Shown: positions 44,506-53,960, counted from the stretch's first letter. The stretch: DNA of 64,000 nucleotides from Lautropia sp. (GCA_030527825.1 JAUNAC010000002.1:320001-384000), one strand, 5' to 3'. Numbers and translations: made by a program. Notes: generated by a model not told the origin, from the sequence alone.

Positions 44506-44519
44506 GGGATAGCTATCCC
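44506..44519. promoter_or_regulatory. 14-bp palindrome in the gal/mgl control region
   Basis: GGGATAG-CTATCCC, a perfect even palindrome with no spacer. It differs from the AGACAG dyads, so a different binding protein is possible. Confidence 0.4.
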
Positions 44520-44533
44520 TGTTCCGGTCAGCG

Positions 44534-44548
44534 CATGCCGGCGGCATG
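44534..44548. promoter_or_regulatory. 15-bp palindrome in the gal/mgl control region
   Basis: CATGCCG-G-CGGCATG, perfect 7-bp arms around one central G. Confidence 0.4.
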
Positions 44549-44607
44549 TAGACAAAATACCGGTGTGTGCTTGATCGAAATGTTTGGGTGGATTGAGTCG
44601 GTAATGT

Positions 44608-44613
44608 TGACAT
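44608..44613 (+). promoter_or_regulatory. Possible -35 box of mglB
   Basis: A consensus TTGACA lies about 115 bases before the mglB start. At 17-base spacing the -10 hexamer (TCCTGA) is poor, which would fit an activator-dependent promoter. The assignment is tentative. Confidence 0.35.
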
Positions 44614-44635
44614 TGGCTGAATGCCATCTTCCTGA

Positions 44636-44666
44636 TCGCCTACACTTGCCTGTATCGTGTAGGCGA
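44636..44666 (+). promoter_or_regulatory. 10-bp stem-loop upstream of mglB
   Basis: TCGCCTACAC (44636-44645) pairs perfectly with GTGTAGGCGA (44657-44666) around an 11-base loop, 60 bases before the mglB ATG. There is no T tract, so a leader structure or operator is more likely than a terminator. Confidence 0.55.
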
Positions 44667-44726
44667 ACGCTGCGACAGTCGGCCCAGTGCCCCTGACAAT
44701 ATTTTCCTATTACGGAGATGATGGAA

Positions 44727-45707
44727 ATGAAAAAGACTGTACTGGCCATTATGCTGTCGGCACTCACGATTGCCTCGGCACAGGCTGCTGACCGGGTGGG
44801 CGTCACGATTTACAAGTATGACGACAATTTCATGTCGACCATGCGCAAGTCGCTGGAAAATGAGGCCAGCCGCCATAAAGATATTTCACTTCTGATGAAT
44901 GATTCACAGAATAACCAGTCGGTGCAGAATGACCAGGTCGATATTCTGACGGCCAAGGGCGTGAAGGCTCTGGCCATCAATCTGGTTGATCCGGCCGCGG
45001 GCCCGACGGTTATCGACAAAGCCATGTCGGCAGATATTCCGGTGATCTTTTTCAACAAGGATCCTGGACAGAAAGCCATTGATTCTTATCCGAAAGCCTA
45101 CTATATCGGTACCGATCCCGTGCAGTCTGGCGTCATTCAGGGCGATCTGATTGCGAAGGGGTGGAAAGCTCATCCGGAATGGGATCTGAACAAAGATGGC
45201 AAGCTGCAGTTTGCACTGATCAAGGGTGAGCCAGGTCATCCGGACGCCGAGGCTCGCACTGAATGGGTAGTCAAGGAACTGGCCGAGAAAGGTATCCAGG
45301 CCGAGCGTTTGTATCTGGATGCCGCGCTGTGGGATGCCGCCAAGGCCAAGGATATCGTTCAGGCGTGGCTGTCTGGGCCGAATGCCAGCAAAATCGAGGT
45401 GATCATTTCCAATAACGATTCAATGGCGATGGGGGCCGTCGAGGCTGCCAAGGCGCAGGGCAAGAAGCTGCCGATCTTCGGTGTGGACGCTTTGCCCGAG
45501 GCGCTGCAGCTGGTGAAGAAGGGCGACTTGGCCGGTACCGTGCTGAATGATGGCGCCGCCCAGGCCAAGGCGATTGTGACTGTGTTGCCCAACCTGATTG
45601 CCGGCAAGGATGCAGCCGATGGCACCCAATATGCATTCAAGCAGCATTACCTGCGGCTGCCCTATATCGGGGTGGACAAAGATAACCTGGGCAAATTCCT
45701 GAAATAA
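44727..45707 (+). CDS. mglB: Galactose/methyl-galactoside ABC transporter periplasmic binding protein
   Basis: 326 residues from the ATG at 44727, with CGGAG at good spacing; an in-frame ATG at 44718 is too close to it. A signal peptide ends SAQAADR. The mature protein tracks E. coli MglB almost throughout: [34 protein letters not shown], the calcium loop [35 protein letters not shown] and YIGVDKDNL. It binds galactose and glucose in the periplasm and delivers them to MglAC. First gene of mglBAC. Confidence 0.97.
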   Translation: MKKTVLAIMLSALTIASAQAADRVGVTIYKYDDNFMSTMRKSLENEASRHKDISLLMNDSQNNQSVQNDQVDILTAKGVKALAINLVDPAAGPTVIDKAMSADIPVIFFNKDPGQKAIDSYPKAYYIGTDPVQSGVIQGDLIAKGWKAHPEWDLNKDGKLQFALIKGEPGHPDAEARTEWVVKELAEKGIQAERLYLDAALWDAAKAKDIVQAWLSGPNASKIEVIISNNDSMAMGAVEAAKAQGKKLPIFGVDALPEALQLVKKGDLAGTVLNDGAAQAKAIVTVLPNLIAGKDAADGTQYAFKQHYLRLPYIGVDKDNLGKFLK

Positions 45708-45720
45708 CGCATCCATGGAC

Positions 45721-45748
45721 GGAAACGGGTGGTAGCGCCCGTTTCTGC
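45721..45748 (+). promoter_or_regulatory. Stem-loop between mglB and mglA
   Basis: CGGAAACGGG (45721-45730) pairs with CCCGTTTCTG (45739-45748) with one G-U pair and an 8-base loop. Placed just after the binding-protein gene, it would protect the mglB message or cause partial termination, giving more MglB than MglA and MglC. No T tract is present. Confidence 0.6.
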
Positions 45749-45769
45749 CGTGAGCCGATTGAGGTATCT

Positions 45770-47293
45770 ATGTCCTCCCCGATCACGGATGTCACGCCTA
45801 CAGGTGATTATTTGCTGGAGATGCGTGGCATTTGCAAAAATTTTCCAGGCGTCAAGGCGCTGGATCATGCGCAGTTGCAGGTCAGACCGCATTCCGTTCA
45901 CGCCCTGATGGGCGAGAATGGCGCGGGCAAATCAACTCTACTGAAATGCCTGTTCGGCATCTATCACGCCGATGCCGGCGAAATCCTGTTTTGTGGCCGG
46001 CCGGTATCCTTCCGGAATTCAAAAGAGGCGCTGGAAAACGGTATTTCCATGGTTCATCAGGAGCTTAACCTGGTGCCGCAGGTTTCCGTCATGGATAACA
46101 TCTGGCTGGGTCGATATCCCCAGAAGGGGCCTTTTATTGATCATGGACGGATGTATCGCGAGACCCAGGCCATTTTCGATGAGCTTGATATCGACATCGA
46201 TCCGCGCCAGAAGGTCGCGTCGCTGAGCGTGTCGCAGATGCAGATGATCGAGATTGCCAAGGCATTCTCGTATAACGCCAAGATCGTCATCATGGATGAG
46301 CCGACATCGTCGCTGTCCGAGAAAGAAGTGAACCATCTGTTTGGCATCATCGAGAAGCTCAAAGCGCGCGGATGCGGGATTATCTACATTTCGCACAAAA
46401 TGGATGAGATCTTTCGCATATGCGACGAGATCACTATCCTGCGCGACGGAAAGTGGATTGACACCAGGCCAGTCAAGGGCTTGTTGTTCGATGATGTGAT
46501 CAGAATGATGGTTGGCCGTGATCTGGGCGAGCGCTTTCCAGAAAAGACTAATACGCCAGGTGAGGTTATTCTGGAGGTCAGGGGGCTGACTGCCAAGAAT
46601 CAGCCATCCATTCAGGATGTCTCGTTCGATCTGCGCCGCGGTGAGGTACTGGGGATCGCCGGACTCGTGGGCGCCAAGCGTACCGACATCGTTGAAACGC
46701 TGTTCGGCATTCGGGTAGCCAGTGCCGGTGAGGTTCGGGTCCGGGGCAAGGCTATTCACAATACCAGCAGCATCAAGGCCATTCGCAATGGTTTTGCCCT
46801 TGTCACCGAGGAGCGACGTGCCACAGGCATTTTTGCCGGACTGGGGGTGGACTTCAATTCGCTCATCGCCAATATGCCCCAGTATGAGCATGCAGGTCTG
46901 TTGAAGAAAAAGGGTATGCAGGGCGACACGGATTGGGTCGTCAGGTCGATGAACGTGAAAACACCCCACCAGCGAACATTGATCGGTTCATTGTCCGGGG
47001 GAAACCAGCAGAAGGTAGTGATCGGCCGCTGGCTGCTGACCAAGCCCGATATCCTGATGCTGGATGAACCCACCCGCGGTATCGATGTGGGGGCCAAGTT
47101 CGAGATCTATCAGCTGATCAATGATCTGGCTGTCCAGGGCAAAAGCATCATCATGATCTCGTCTGAAATGCCGGAGCTGCTTGGCGTTTCAGATCGCATC
47201 ATGGTCATGAGCAATGGGCGGGTGGCCGGTATTGTCAATTCCCGTGAAACCAGCCAGGAAGAAATCCTGCAGCTGGCCGCCAAGTATCTGTAG
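45770..47293 (+). CDS. mglA: Galactose/methyl-galactoside ABC transporter ATP-binding protein
   Basis: 507 residues with two ABC domains. The first has Walker [31 protein letters not shown] and [15 protein letters not shown]. The second has the degenerate Walker [17 protein letters not shown], as in E. coli MglA, then [17 protein letters not shown] and [20 protein letters not shown]. It energises galactose import. GAGGT precedes the ATG. mglC starts 13 bases after the stop. Confidence 0.97.
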   Translation: MSSPITDVTPTGDYLLEMRGICKNFPGVKALDHAQLQVRPHSVHALMGENGAGKSTLLKCLFGIYHADAGEILFCGRPVSFRNSKEALENGISMVHQELNLVPQVSVMDNIWLGRYPQKGPFIDHGRMYRETQAIFDELDIDIDPRQKVASLSVSQMQMIEIAKAFSYNAKIVIMDEPTSSLSEKEVNHLFGIIEKLKARGCGIIYISHKMDEIFRICDEITILRDGKWIDTRPVKGLLFDDVIRMMVGRDLGERFPEKTNTPGEVILEVRGLTAKNQPSIQDVSFDLRRGEVLGIAGLVGAKRTDIVETLFGIRVASAGEVRVRGKAIHNTSSIKAIRNGFALVTEERRATGIFAGLGVDFNSLIANMPQYEHAGLLKKKGMQGDTDWVVRSMNVKTPHQRTLIGSLSGGNQQKVVIGRWLLTKPDILMLDEPTRGIDVGAKFEIYQLINDLAVQGKSIIMISSEMPELLGVSDRIMVMSNGRVAGIVNSRETSQEEILQLAAKYL

Positions 47294-47306
47294 AAAGGAA
47301 ACCATC

Positions 47307-48338
47307 GTGAGCTTCTCCCGCACCCCCCTGCAGATGGCCGGGGAATTCTTTAAGGAATACGCGCTGTATTTTGTGTTCGTGATCCTGCTGGCTGTCATCA
47401 TCGTCAAGGACAGCAGTTTCCTGAACATCATCAACCTGTCCAATATCCTGACCCAGTCATCCGTGCGGATGATCATCGCATTGGGTGTGGCTGGCGTGAT
47501 CGTGACCCGAGGCACTGATCTGTCGGTTGGACGTCAGGTCGGCCTGGCGGCCGTGGTGGCGGCTACCATGCTGCAGGCTGTTGACAACGTCAACAAGGTG
47601 TTCCCGGAATTGGGGGTCGTGCCCATCCCTCTGGTCATCCTGCTGGTCTGTGCGATCGGGGCGCTCATTGGCCTGCTTAACGGGCTGATTGTGGCCATTT
47701 TGAATGTGACGCCGTTCATTGCCACCCTCGGCACGATGCTGATCGCTTATGGCGTGAATTCACTGTACTACGACGCGGTGGGCTCTGCTCCCATTGCTGG
47801 CTTCGACAGTGCGTTCCGCGGTTTTACGCAGGGCTATTTCCTGATACCGCTGGCTGGTCTGGGGAAATTCCGCCTGAGCTACATCACGATCTATGCCCTG
47901 ATCGCGATCATCTTCACCTGGGTGCTCTGGAACAAGACCCGTTTCGGCAAAAATCTTTTTGCCATCGGCGGCAACCCCGAGGCAGCGGCGGTGTCGGGGG
48001 TGAATGTCACGCTGAACCTGATTGGCATCTATGTCATGTCGGGCGTGTTCTACGCCTTTGGCGGCATGCTGGAGGCTGGCAGGATCGGTTCAGCCACCAA
48101 TAACCTGGGCTTCATGTATGAGCTGGACGCCATCGCTGCCTGCGTGATCGGCGGGGTCTCATTCAGCGGTGGTGTAGGTACGGTAGCCGGGGTGGTGATG
48201 GGGGTGATCATCTTCCAGCTACTGAATTACGGCCTGAGTTATATCGGGGTCAATCCGTACTGGCAGTACATTATTAAAGGCAGCATCATTGTGCTGGCCG
48301 TAGCTATGGATTCCATGAAGAACGCTCGCCGTAAATGA
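47307..48338 (+). CDS. mglC: Galactose/methyl-galactoside ABC transporter permease
   Basis: 343 residues from a GTG preceded by AAAGGAAA. It is highly hydrophobic and follows E. coli MglC nearly residue by residue: NLSNILTQSSVRMIIALGVA, TDLSVGRQVGLAAVVAAT, ILNVTPFIATLGTM, LWNKTRFGKNLFAIGGNPEA, NNLGFMYELDAIAACVIGG, YIGVNPYWQYIIKG. It forms the membrane channel of the galactose importer. Last gene of the mgl operon, convergent with spoT, 19 bases apart. Confidence 0.97.
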   Translation: MSFSRTPLQMAGEFFKEYALYFVFVILLAVIIVKDSSFLNIINLSNILTQSSVRMIIALGVAGVIVTRGTDLSVGRQVGLAAVVAATMLQAVDNVNKVFPELGVVPIPLVILLVCAIGALIGLLNGLIVAILNVTPFIATLGTMLIAYGVNSLYYDAVGSAPIAGFDSAFRGFTQGYFLIPLAGLGKFRLSYITIYALIAIIFTWVLWNKTRFGKNLFAIGGNPEAAAVSGVNVTLNLIGIYVMSGVFYAFGGMLEAGRIGSATNNLGFMYELDAIAACVIGGVSFSGGVGTVAGVVMGVIIFQLLNYGLSYIGVNPYWQYIIKGSIIVLAVAMDSMKNARRK

Positions 48339-48357
48339 GCTAGCCAGATTGCTGTCC

Positions 48358-50736
48358 TCAGGTACGCGTGATTGTCCGGGTCTGAGGCAGCTTGCGCAGG
48401 CGCCTGAAGACTTCGGCAAGATGGTCCCGATCCTGTATCTGAAGGGTAAAACGGATAATTGCTACCTGTTCGGACTCCGTATCCATGGCCACCTGCAGGA
48501 TGTCGGCGTTACTTGCAGTGATTTCGGTAGCAATGCGACCCAGAATACCGCGTTCATCATCGGCCGTGATTTCGATGAGGGTCCGGAACATGCCACTGAC
48601 TTCATCACCCCATTCCACATCGATCCACCTTTCTGCATCACGACTGATCTGCTTGCGGGCTGTTTCACAATCAAGACGGTGAATGGCCAGACCATGGCCA
48701 CCGCGCATCTGACCGATGATGCGATCACCTGGTACCGGGTGACAGCAGTTGGCAGCCTGCAGCGAAATATCATCAATGGACTGGATGATGATGGGTGCAG
48801 CATGGGGGGCGAGGGTGGACGTGGCGGTGTTGCTACCACCACTGATATTCAGTGAGATGGCCCGGGCCACGACCGGTGCCAGTTTCAAGCCGAGACCGAC
48901 GTCTGCGTATAGATCGGTGATGGATTTGGCCGCAGTGTCCCGCGCGGCCTTTTCCAGTACGGCCGGGTTTAGGTCGTCCATGTTGATGCGCAGGCAGGCC
49001 AGCGACTGGCCGATGAGCCGGTGCCCCAGTTCAACCGACTCGTTATATTTCATTCGTCTCAGGAAATGCCGGATTTCGGCACGGGCTTTACCCGTGCGGG
49101 CAAAGCTGAGCCAGGAGGGACTGGGCCGTGCGTTGGGGTCGGCGATGACTTCGACGATGTCGCCATGTGAGAGTTCGGTACGCAGGGGTACCGGATCCCC
49201 GTTGATGCGTGCCGCGACGCACTGGTTGCCTAGATCCGTATGTACGCTATAGGCAAAATCTATGACCGTAGCTCCCCGAGGCAATCCCCGGATCTGGCCC
49301 TTGGGTGTGAAAACGTAGACCGCATCAGGATAGAGATCGACTTTGACGTGGTCGATGAATTCCAGTGAATCGCCAGTCTGCTGTTGGATATCGAGCAGGG
49401 ATTTCAGCCAGTCGAGTGTCTTGACCTGCTGGTTACCGCTATTATCACCTTCAGTTTTGTACAGCCAGTGGGCAGCAACGCCCGCTTCCGCCATACGATG
49501 CATCTGTGGGGTACGGATCTGGAATTCAATACCTCCCCCATGAGGGCCGACGACGGTGGTGTGCAGGGACTGGTAACCGTTCTTCTTGGGAATGGCGATG
49601 AAATCCTTGAAGCGGCTGGTATTGGGCCTGAAGGCACTGTGGATGGCGCCCAGGGCAAGATAGCAGGAGGCGAGGTCGGGTACGATCAGCCGCACGCCGA
49701 ACAGGTCGTAGACTTCAGAAAAGGAAATGTGCTTGTCCACCATCTTGTGATAGATGGAGTAGAGCGATTTTTCCCGTGTGCTGATCTCTGCCTTGACGCC
49801 CAGACGGGCGAGAGATTTTTCAATGGTGCTGGTGACCCGACCAAAGGCATCCCTACGTGTGCGGGCCGCAACCTGCATGGCTTTGGCCAAGGTACGGTAC
49901 CGCAGTGGATGCTGGTAGCGGAAGGCAAGATCTTGGAGTTCCCGAAAGAGGCAGTGCAGCCCCAGCCGGTTGGCGATAGGGGCGTAGATTTCGATAGTTT
50001 CGCCTGCGATGCGTATCTGTCGATGGCGACTGACGGCGTCCAGCGTACGCATGTTGTGCAGGCGGTCAGCCAGTTTGACGAGGATGACCCGGACGTCCCG
50101 GGCCATGGCCAGCAGCATTTTGCGAAAGCTTTCTGCCTGGGCCGTTTCCCGGCTGCCGAACTCCATTTTGTCCAGTTTGGACAGGCCATCAACCATGTCG
50201 GCTACGGCGCGGCCGAATTGCTGGGTCAGCTCTGCCTGACTGACGGCCGTGTCTTCCAGCGTATCGTGCAACAGGGCGGCGCACAGCGCATCGCCATCAA
50301 GTTGCCAGCTTGCACAGATCAGGGCTACCGAGATGGGGTGCGTGACATATGGCTCACCACTGGAGCGTTTCTGTCCGCTGTGTGCCTGTTCAGCGAGTCG
50401 AAAGGCATGGCGGATGCGCTGCAGGTCAGTCTCGGACAGATAGGTGCGTGCCTCGGCAAGCAGGGGCTCGATGGAGACGTGTTCTGACCAGCCTGGATCG
50501 TTCGTTAAGGAGGCGCTGAGGTGGGCAGCCGGTGCAAAGGTGGTGATGGAGGCCGTGGCGGGTGGGGATGAAAATTCGTCGTCGGCCGGGCGGCTGCTGT
50601 CAGGCGAGGGGACAGCAGCTGGGGCAGGGCCAGGCCGGGGGAAATCTTCCTGCTGAACACTGGGGGCTGGTGCACCGGATACCGGGGGCATCATGGAGGT
50701 CGGCATATCGGCAGCAGGGCCGCTCGGTGAAGACAT
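48358..50736 (-). CDS. spoT: Bifunctional (p)ppGpp synthetase/hydrolase SpoT
   Basis: 792 residues from the ATG at 50736; a TTG six codons upstream is possible. The hydrolase domain keeps the HD motif (AALLHDTLEDT), and the synthetase domain has SIYHKMVDKHISFSEVYDLF and FKDFIAIPKKNGYQSLHTTV. TGS (VYVFTPKGQIRGLPRGATVI), zinc-finger-like (AANCCHPVPGDRI) and ACT domains follow. The first ~90 residues are an extra Pro/Ser/Ala-rich region. It balances (p)ppGpp during nutrient stress. It sits downstream of gmk and rpoZ, a conserved order in proteobacteria. Confidence 0.97.
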   Translation of the reverse strand: MSSPSGPAADMPTSMMPPVSGAPAPSVQQEDFPRPGPAPAAVPSPDSSRPADDEFSSPPATASITTFAPAAHLSASLTNDPGWSEHVSIEPLLAEARTYLSETDLQRIRHAFRLAEQAHSGQKRSSGEPYVTHPISVALICASWQLDGDALCAALLHDTLEDTAVSQAELTQQFGRAVADMVDGLSKLDKMEFGSRETAQAESFRKMLLAMARDVRVILVKLADRLHNMRTLDAVSRHRQIRIAGETIEIYAPIANRLGLHCLFRELQDLAFRYQHPLRYRTLAKAMQVAARTRRDAFGRVTSTIEKSLARLGVKAEISTREKSLYSIYHKMVDKHISFSEVYDLFGVRLIVPDLASCYLALGAIHSAFRPNTSRFKDFIAIPKKNGYQSLHTTVVGPHGGGIEFQIRTPQMHRMAEAGVAAHWLYKTEGDNSGNQQVKTLDWLKSLLDIQQQTGDSLEFIDHVKVDLYPDAVYVFTPKGQIRGLPRGATVIDFAYSVHTDLGNQCVAARINGDPVPLRTELSHGDIVEVIADPNARPSPSWLSFARTGKARAEIRHFLRRMKYNESVELGHRLIGQSLACLRINMDDLNPAVLEKAARDTAAKSITDLYADVGLGLKLAPVVARAISLNISGGSNTATSTLAPHAAPIIIQSIDDISLQAANCCHPVPGDRIIGQMRGGHGLAIHRLDCETARKQISRDAERWIDVEWGDEVSGMFRTLIEITADDERGILGRIATEITASNADILQVAMDTESEQVAIIRFTLQIQDRDHLAEVFRRLRKLPQTRTITRT

Positions 50737-50795
50737 GATGGGCTGTTCTGGCAAGAAAACCGGGGAAGAGCCTGCCGGGTCAGGGCAGTGCAGTC

Positions 50796-50999
50796 TCAGG
50801 TGGGCACGCGACGCAGCATTTCACGACCAATCTGGCCACTGGCGACTTCCCGCAGGGCGGTCACGGTGGGTTTATTGCGGCTTTCAACCTTCGGCGTATG
50901 GCCCTGTGCCAGCATGCGGGCGCGATAGGTGGCAATCAGGGTCAGTTCGAACCGGTTAGGAATCTGTTTCAGGGAGTCTTCAACAGTGATGCGGGCCAT
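50796..50999 (-). CDS. rpoZ: DNA-directed RNA polymerase omega subunit
   Basis: 67 residues: [20 protein letters not shown], then the ARMLAQG helix. This is the typical omega N-terminal sequence with a shortened C-terminus (E. coli 91). It aids RNA polymerase assembly. GGACTCC-like upstream bases lie in the 15-base gap after gmk; operon order gmk-rpoZ-spoT supports the call. Confidence 0.96.
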   Translation of the reverse strand: MARITVEDSLKQIPNRFELTLIATYRARMLAQGHTPKVESRNKPTVTALREVASGQIGREMLRRVPT

Positions 51000-51014
51000 G
51001 GGGGAGTCCTTGCG

Positions 51015-51644
51015 TCAGATAGAGGTCATGCCAAGGGAAAAAAAGAGCGGGCCATGCCGGGCAGCCTGCTGCTGGAAGCGGCATCTTGCTGCGTCTGCGA
51101 TGCTGATGAGTTGCTGGGTAGCCCGGTCAAAGTCCTGATTGACAATGATATATTGAAACTGGTCCGCGTGTGCCAGTTCGCTGCGCGCCGCCGCCAGGCG
51201 GCGTTCGATGGTGGCGGCGCTGTCTTTGCCCCGTTGCAGGAGGCGCTGTTGCAGCTCTGGCAGCGAGGGGGGGGCGATGAAGACGGACACTGACTCCGGG
51301 TAGCGGGCCTGAACCTGGGCTGCCCCCTGCCAGTCTATTTCAAGGGCAATATCCGTGCCGGCTGCAATCTGCTGGTCGATCCATAGACGGGAAGTGGCAT
51401 AGAAGTTGCCGTGCACCTCGGCCCATTCCAGGAATTCACCAGCATCGCGCCGGGCGATGAAATCGGTTTCATCTGTGAAAAAGTAGTCGACGCCGTGCCG
51501 CTCGCCGGTCCGGGGTGCCCGGGTGGTGAAGGAGACGGAGTGACGGATGTGGGGACGCGCTTGCTGCAATGCGCGCACCAGCGAGGTTTTTCCGGCCCCG
51601 GACGGAGCTGCGATGATCAGAATGGTGCCAGCGGAAGACGACAT
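51015..51644 (-). CDS. gmk: Guanylate kinase
   Basis: 209 residues. P-loop APSGAGKTSLVRAL at about 13-26, the GMP-binding segment SVSFTTRAPRTGERHGVDYF, and EWAEVHGNFYATS and ALEIDWQGAAQV follow the family. It phosphorylates GMP to GDP, feeding GTP and (p)ppGpp pools. First gene of gmk-rpoZ-spoT. An AT-rich TAAAAT on the minus strand at 51689-51694 is a possible -10 box. Confidence 0.97.
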   Translation of the reverse strand: MSSSAGTILIIAAPSGAGKTSLVRALQQARPHIRHSVSFTTRAPRTGERHGVDYFFTDETDFIARRDAGEFLEWAEVHGNFYATSRLWIDQQIAAGTDIALEIDWQGAAQVQARYPESVSVFIAPPSLPELQQRLLQRGKDSAATIERRLAAARSELAHADQFQYIIVNQDFDRATQQLISIADAARCRFQQQAARHGPLFFSLGMTSI

Positions 51645-51966
51645 GGAGACGGCCAGGAAAAAGGCAGGAAAGAGAGACGTTGTCCTGCATTTTATCCCTG
51701 CCTGTTACGGTATCCGTGCGGTTTGATGGTTTTTTGTGCTCTGGCTGACGCCAGCTGCCCCGCTGCCGGGGTCACGCTGGGAGCGGATTATTGTTTTATT
51801 TTGTGAGATATCAGTTGCTCCGGGCCGGACTTTGTTTTTGTGTTCTTTATCGTTACAGTCTGGTGGCGTGGACAGGCGCCGGGGTGCTGTCAACTGGTGT
51901 ATCTTGCCCGTGTCATCGTTTTCATCATGTCAGACGTTTCTTCGACATTCGTTCAGGGTGTTTGTC
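51645..51966. other. Divergent intergenic region gmk / cytochrome b561
   Basis: 322 bases without a supportable gene. It must contain promoters in both directions. A weak -10 for gmk is noted above, and an AT-rich stretch (about 51789-51850) precedes the b561 gene. No clean -35/-10 pair or operator dyad was recognised. Confidence 0.45.
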
Positions 51967-52533
51967 ATGTCTGGAAATTCCATCCGCTATTCTTCATTCG
52001 CCATTGGATTGCACTGGCTGATCGCATTGATGCTGTTCGGTATGTTGGGTCTGGGCTTTTACATGACGGGCCTGTCGATATCGCCGGCCAAGCTCAGATA
52101 TTTTTCATATCACAAATGGGTCGGGGTGACGGTGTTCCTGATGGCGCTGATTCGTCTGGCATGGCGTTTTATGAATCCGCCGCCGCCGTTGCCGGCACAT
52201 ATGTCCGCATTACTTCGGCTGGCAGCCCATGGTGGACATCTGATGCTCTATGGTCTGATGTTCTGCATTCCGCTATCCGGCTGGCTGATGAGTTCGGCCA
52301 AGGGCTTTCAGACCGTATGGTTTGGTGTACTGCCCTTGCCCGATTTGCTCGGGCGGGATCCCGTATTGGGAAAGCAGTTGACGACCGTGCATCTTGCACT
52401 AAACGTTGTTCTGATCGTAGCCGTCGTGGGTCATGCACTGGCCGCGCTATTTCACCAGTTTGTGCATAAAGACGGCACGCTCTACCGCATGTTGCCGCTG
52501 ATGCGGCTACAGCCGAAGGTGGCGAGCGACTGA
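51967..52533 (+). CDS. Cytochrome b561 (CybB/YceJ type)
   Basis: 188 residues with four membrane helices. Haem-ligand histidines are visible as GLHW near residue 16, SYHKW near 48, the HGGHLMLYG segment near 95, and GHALAALFHQFVH near 160. These are di-haem inner-membrane quinol-oxidising cytochromes. The ATG at 51967 matches the family N-terminus (YSSFAIGLHWLIALMLFGML). Two YceI genes follow, as yceJ-yceI do in E. coli. Confidence 0.92.
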   Translation: MSGNSIRYSSFAIGLHWLIALMLFGMLGLGFYMTGLSISPAKLRYFSYHKWVGVTVFLMALIRLAWRFMNPPPPLPAHMSALLRLAAHGGHLMLYGLMFCIPLSGWLMSSAKGFQTVWFGVLPLPDLLGRDPVLGKQLTTVHLALNVVLIVAVVGHALAALFHQFVHKDGTLYRMLPLMRLQPKVASD

Positions 52534-52577
52534 CTCTTTCTGCTTTTATCTGACGCTAAAAAAGAAAAAGGAGCGAC

Positions 52578-53153
52578 ATGATGCGTATTTTTCGTTTGCC
52601 GGTGGCCATGGCCGCTGCTCTGACGCTGGCGGCGCTGCCGATGGTGGCCTCCGCCGCAGGGTATACCAGACTGGTCCCAGCCGACAGCAAGGTGACTTTC
52701 CAGTACCAGCAGCTGGGGGTCAAGCTTGATGGCCATTTCAAACAGTTTTCGGGTGATATCCAGTTTGACCCTGCCAATCCCGGCGCGGGCCGGGCGGCAC
52801 TGGATGTCGCGCTGGCCAGTGTGGATGCCGGGTCGCCGGATGCTGATTCTGAGGTGGTGACCGCGCCCTGGTTCAATGTTGAAAAGTTTCCGAAGGCGCA
52901 TTTTGAGTCCACCAGCATCAAGTCTCAGGGGGCTGGCCAGATCGAGGTTGCGGGCAAGCTGAGCATCAAGGGCGTGACCCGGGATGTCAGTTTTCCGGCC
53001 ACCTTCAAGGGGGATGGCCAGTCAGGCACCTTCACAGGAACACTGACCATCAAGCGGGGAGACTTCTCGATCGGTGAAGGTGAATGGGCGTCAACCGAAA
53101 TTGTCGCCGCTGATGTGAACATTCATTTCGAGCTGCACGTTGCTGCCAAGTGA
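52578..53153 (+). CDS. YceI family periplasmic protein (first copy)
   Basis: 191 residues. A signal peptide (VAMAAALTLAALPMVASA) is followed by a YceI lipocalin-like barrel: LVPADSKVTFQYQQLGVKLD, FNVEKFPKAHFEST, GKLSIKGVTRDVSFPATF, IKRGDFSIGEGEWAS. Related proteins bind isoprenoid quinone-like lipids. AAGGAG precedes the ATG. It differs considerably from the next copy, so it is an old duplication. Confidence 0.93.
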   Translation: MMRIFRLPVAMAAALTLAALPMVASAAGYTRLVPADSKVTFQYQQLGVKLDGHFKQFSGDIQFDPANPGAGRAALDVALASVDAGSPDADSEVVTAPWFNVEKFPKAHFESTSIKSQGAGQIEVAGKLSIKGVTRDVSFPATFKGDGQSGTFTGTLTIKRGDFSIGEGEWASTEIVAADVNIHFELHVAAK

Positions 53154-53287
53154 AAGCGTGCGCGAGGGCCGTCATTCGTAGTGCCTGAGCGCGTGATGCA
53201 TCTGGCTGGATTGTTGCCTGGCGGACAGGTTTGCCGGGCGTGCTCTGGCCGTCCAACAAATCATCCAAATGACTAAAGGAGCTGGTG

Positions 53288-53869
53288 ATGATGAACAAAC
53301 TGGGCAAACTGTCCGCGATTTCCCTGCTGGCCATGGTGTGTTCGGCCCCTGCGCTGGCAGCCCCAAAAACGTATGTGATTGACCCGAGCCATTCGTTTGC
53401 AAATTTTTCGTACAGTCATATGGGGCTGTCCGAACAGGAAAGCCGCTTTGTCAAGACGGCAGGTACGATTGTGTATGATGCAGCAGCCAAGACTGGGGCG
53501 GTTGATGTTGAAATTGACACCTCGTCGGTTGATACAGGCTCCAGCGCGCTGGATACGCATCTGAAGGGCCCTGATTTTTTTGATGTGGCGAAGTATCCAA
53601 AAGCTGTCTACAAATCGACTCGCGTGATCTTCAAAGGGGGAAAACCTGTCGCTGCAGAAGGTAATCTGACCATCAAGGATGTGACGAAGCCCGTGACGAT
53701 GAAGATTGATCTGTTCAATGCGAAGGAGCATCCGATGAAACATAAGGATGCCCTGGGCGCAAAGGCACATCTGACCATCAAGCGTTCTGATTTTGGTTTG
53801 AGCAAGTTTATTCCGGCCGTGGGCGATGAAGTGACCATTACGGTTCGGGTCGAGGCCGCTGCCAGTTGA
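53288..53869 (+). CDS. YceI family periplasmic protein (second copy)
   Basis: 193 residues from the ATG at 53288 after AAGGAG. The signal peptide ends APALAAPK. The YceI motifs are VIDPSHSFANFSYSHMG, LDTHLKGPDFFDVAKYPKAV, GNLTIKDVTKPVTM and LTIKRSDFGLSKFIPAVGDE. Its H and DPSHS start is the commoner YceI form. Probably one operon with b561 and the first copy, ending at a strong hairpin terminator. Confidence 0.94.
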   Translation: MMNKLGKLSAISLLAMVCSAPALAAPKTYVIDPSHSFANFSYSHMGLSEQESRFVKTAGTIVYDAAAKTGAVDVEIDTSSVDTGSSALDTHLKGPDFFDVAKYPKAVYKSTRVIFKGGKPVAAEGNLTIKDVTKPVTMKIDLFNAKEHPMKHKDALGAKAHLTIKRSDFGLSKFIPAVGDEVTITVRVEAAAS

Positions 53870-53960
53870 GTCTCGTCTTGCTCATCTGAGCGGGGCTCAG
53901 CGCGGCGTTTGATGCCATGACCGGCCCGGGTCAGGGTGGCCTTGGGCGGGCGCGTACTGG

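Noticed and set aside
44636-44666. Stem-loop upstream of mglB considered as a terminator
   Set aside because: It has no T tract and lies inside the leader of mglB, so it was kept as a regulatory structure only.
46019-46969. 316-codon open frame on the minus strand
   Set aside because: Antisense to mglA; the mglA frame carries all ABC motifs.
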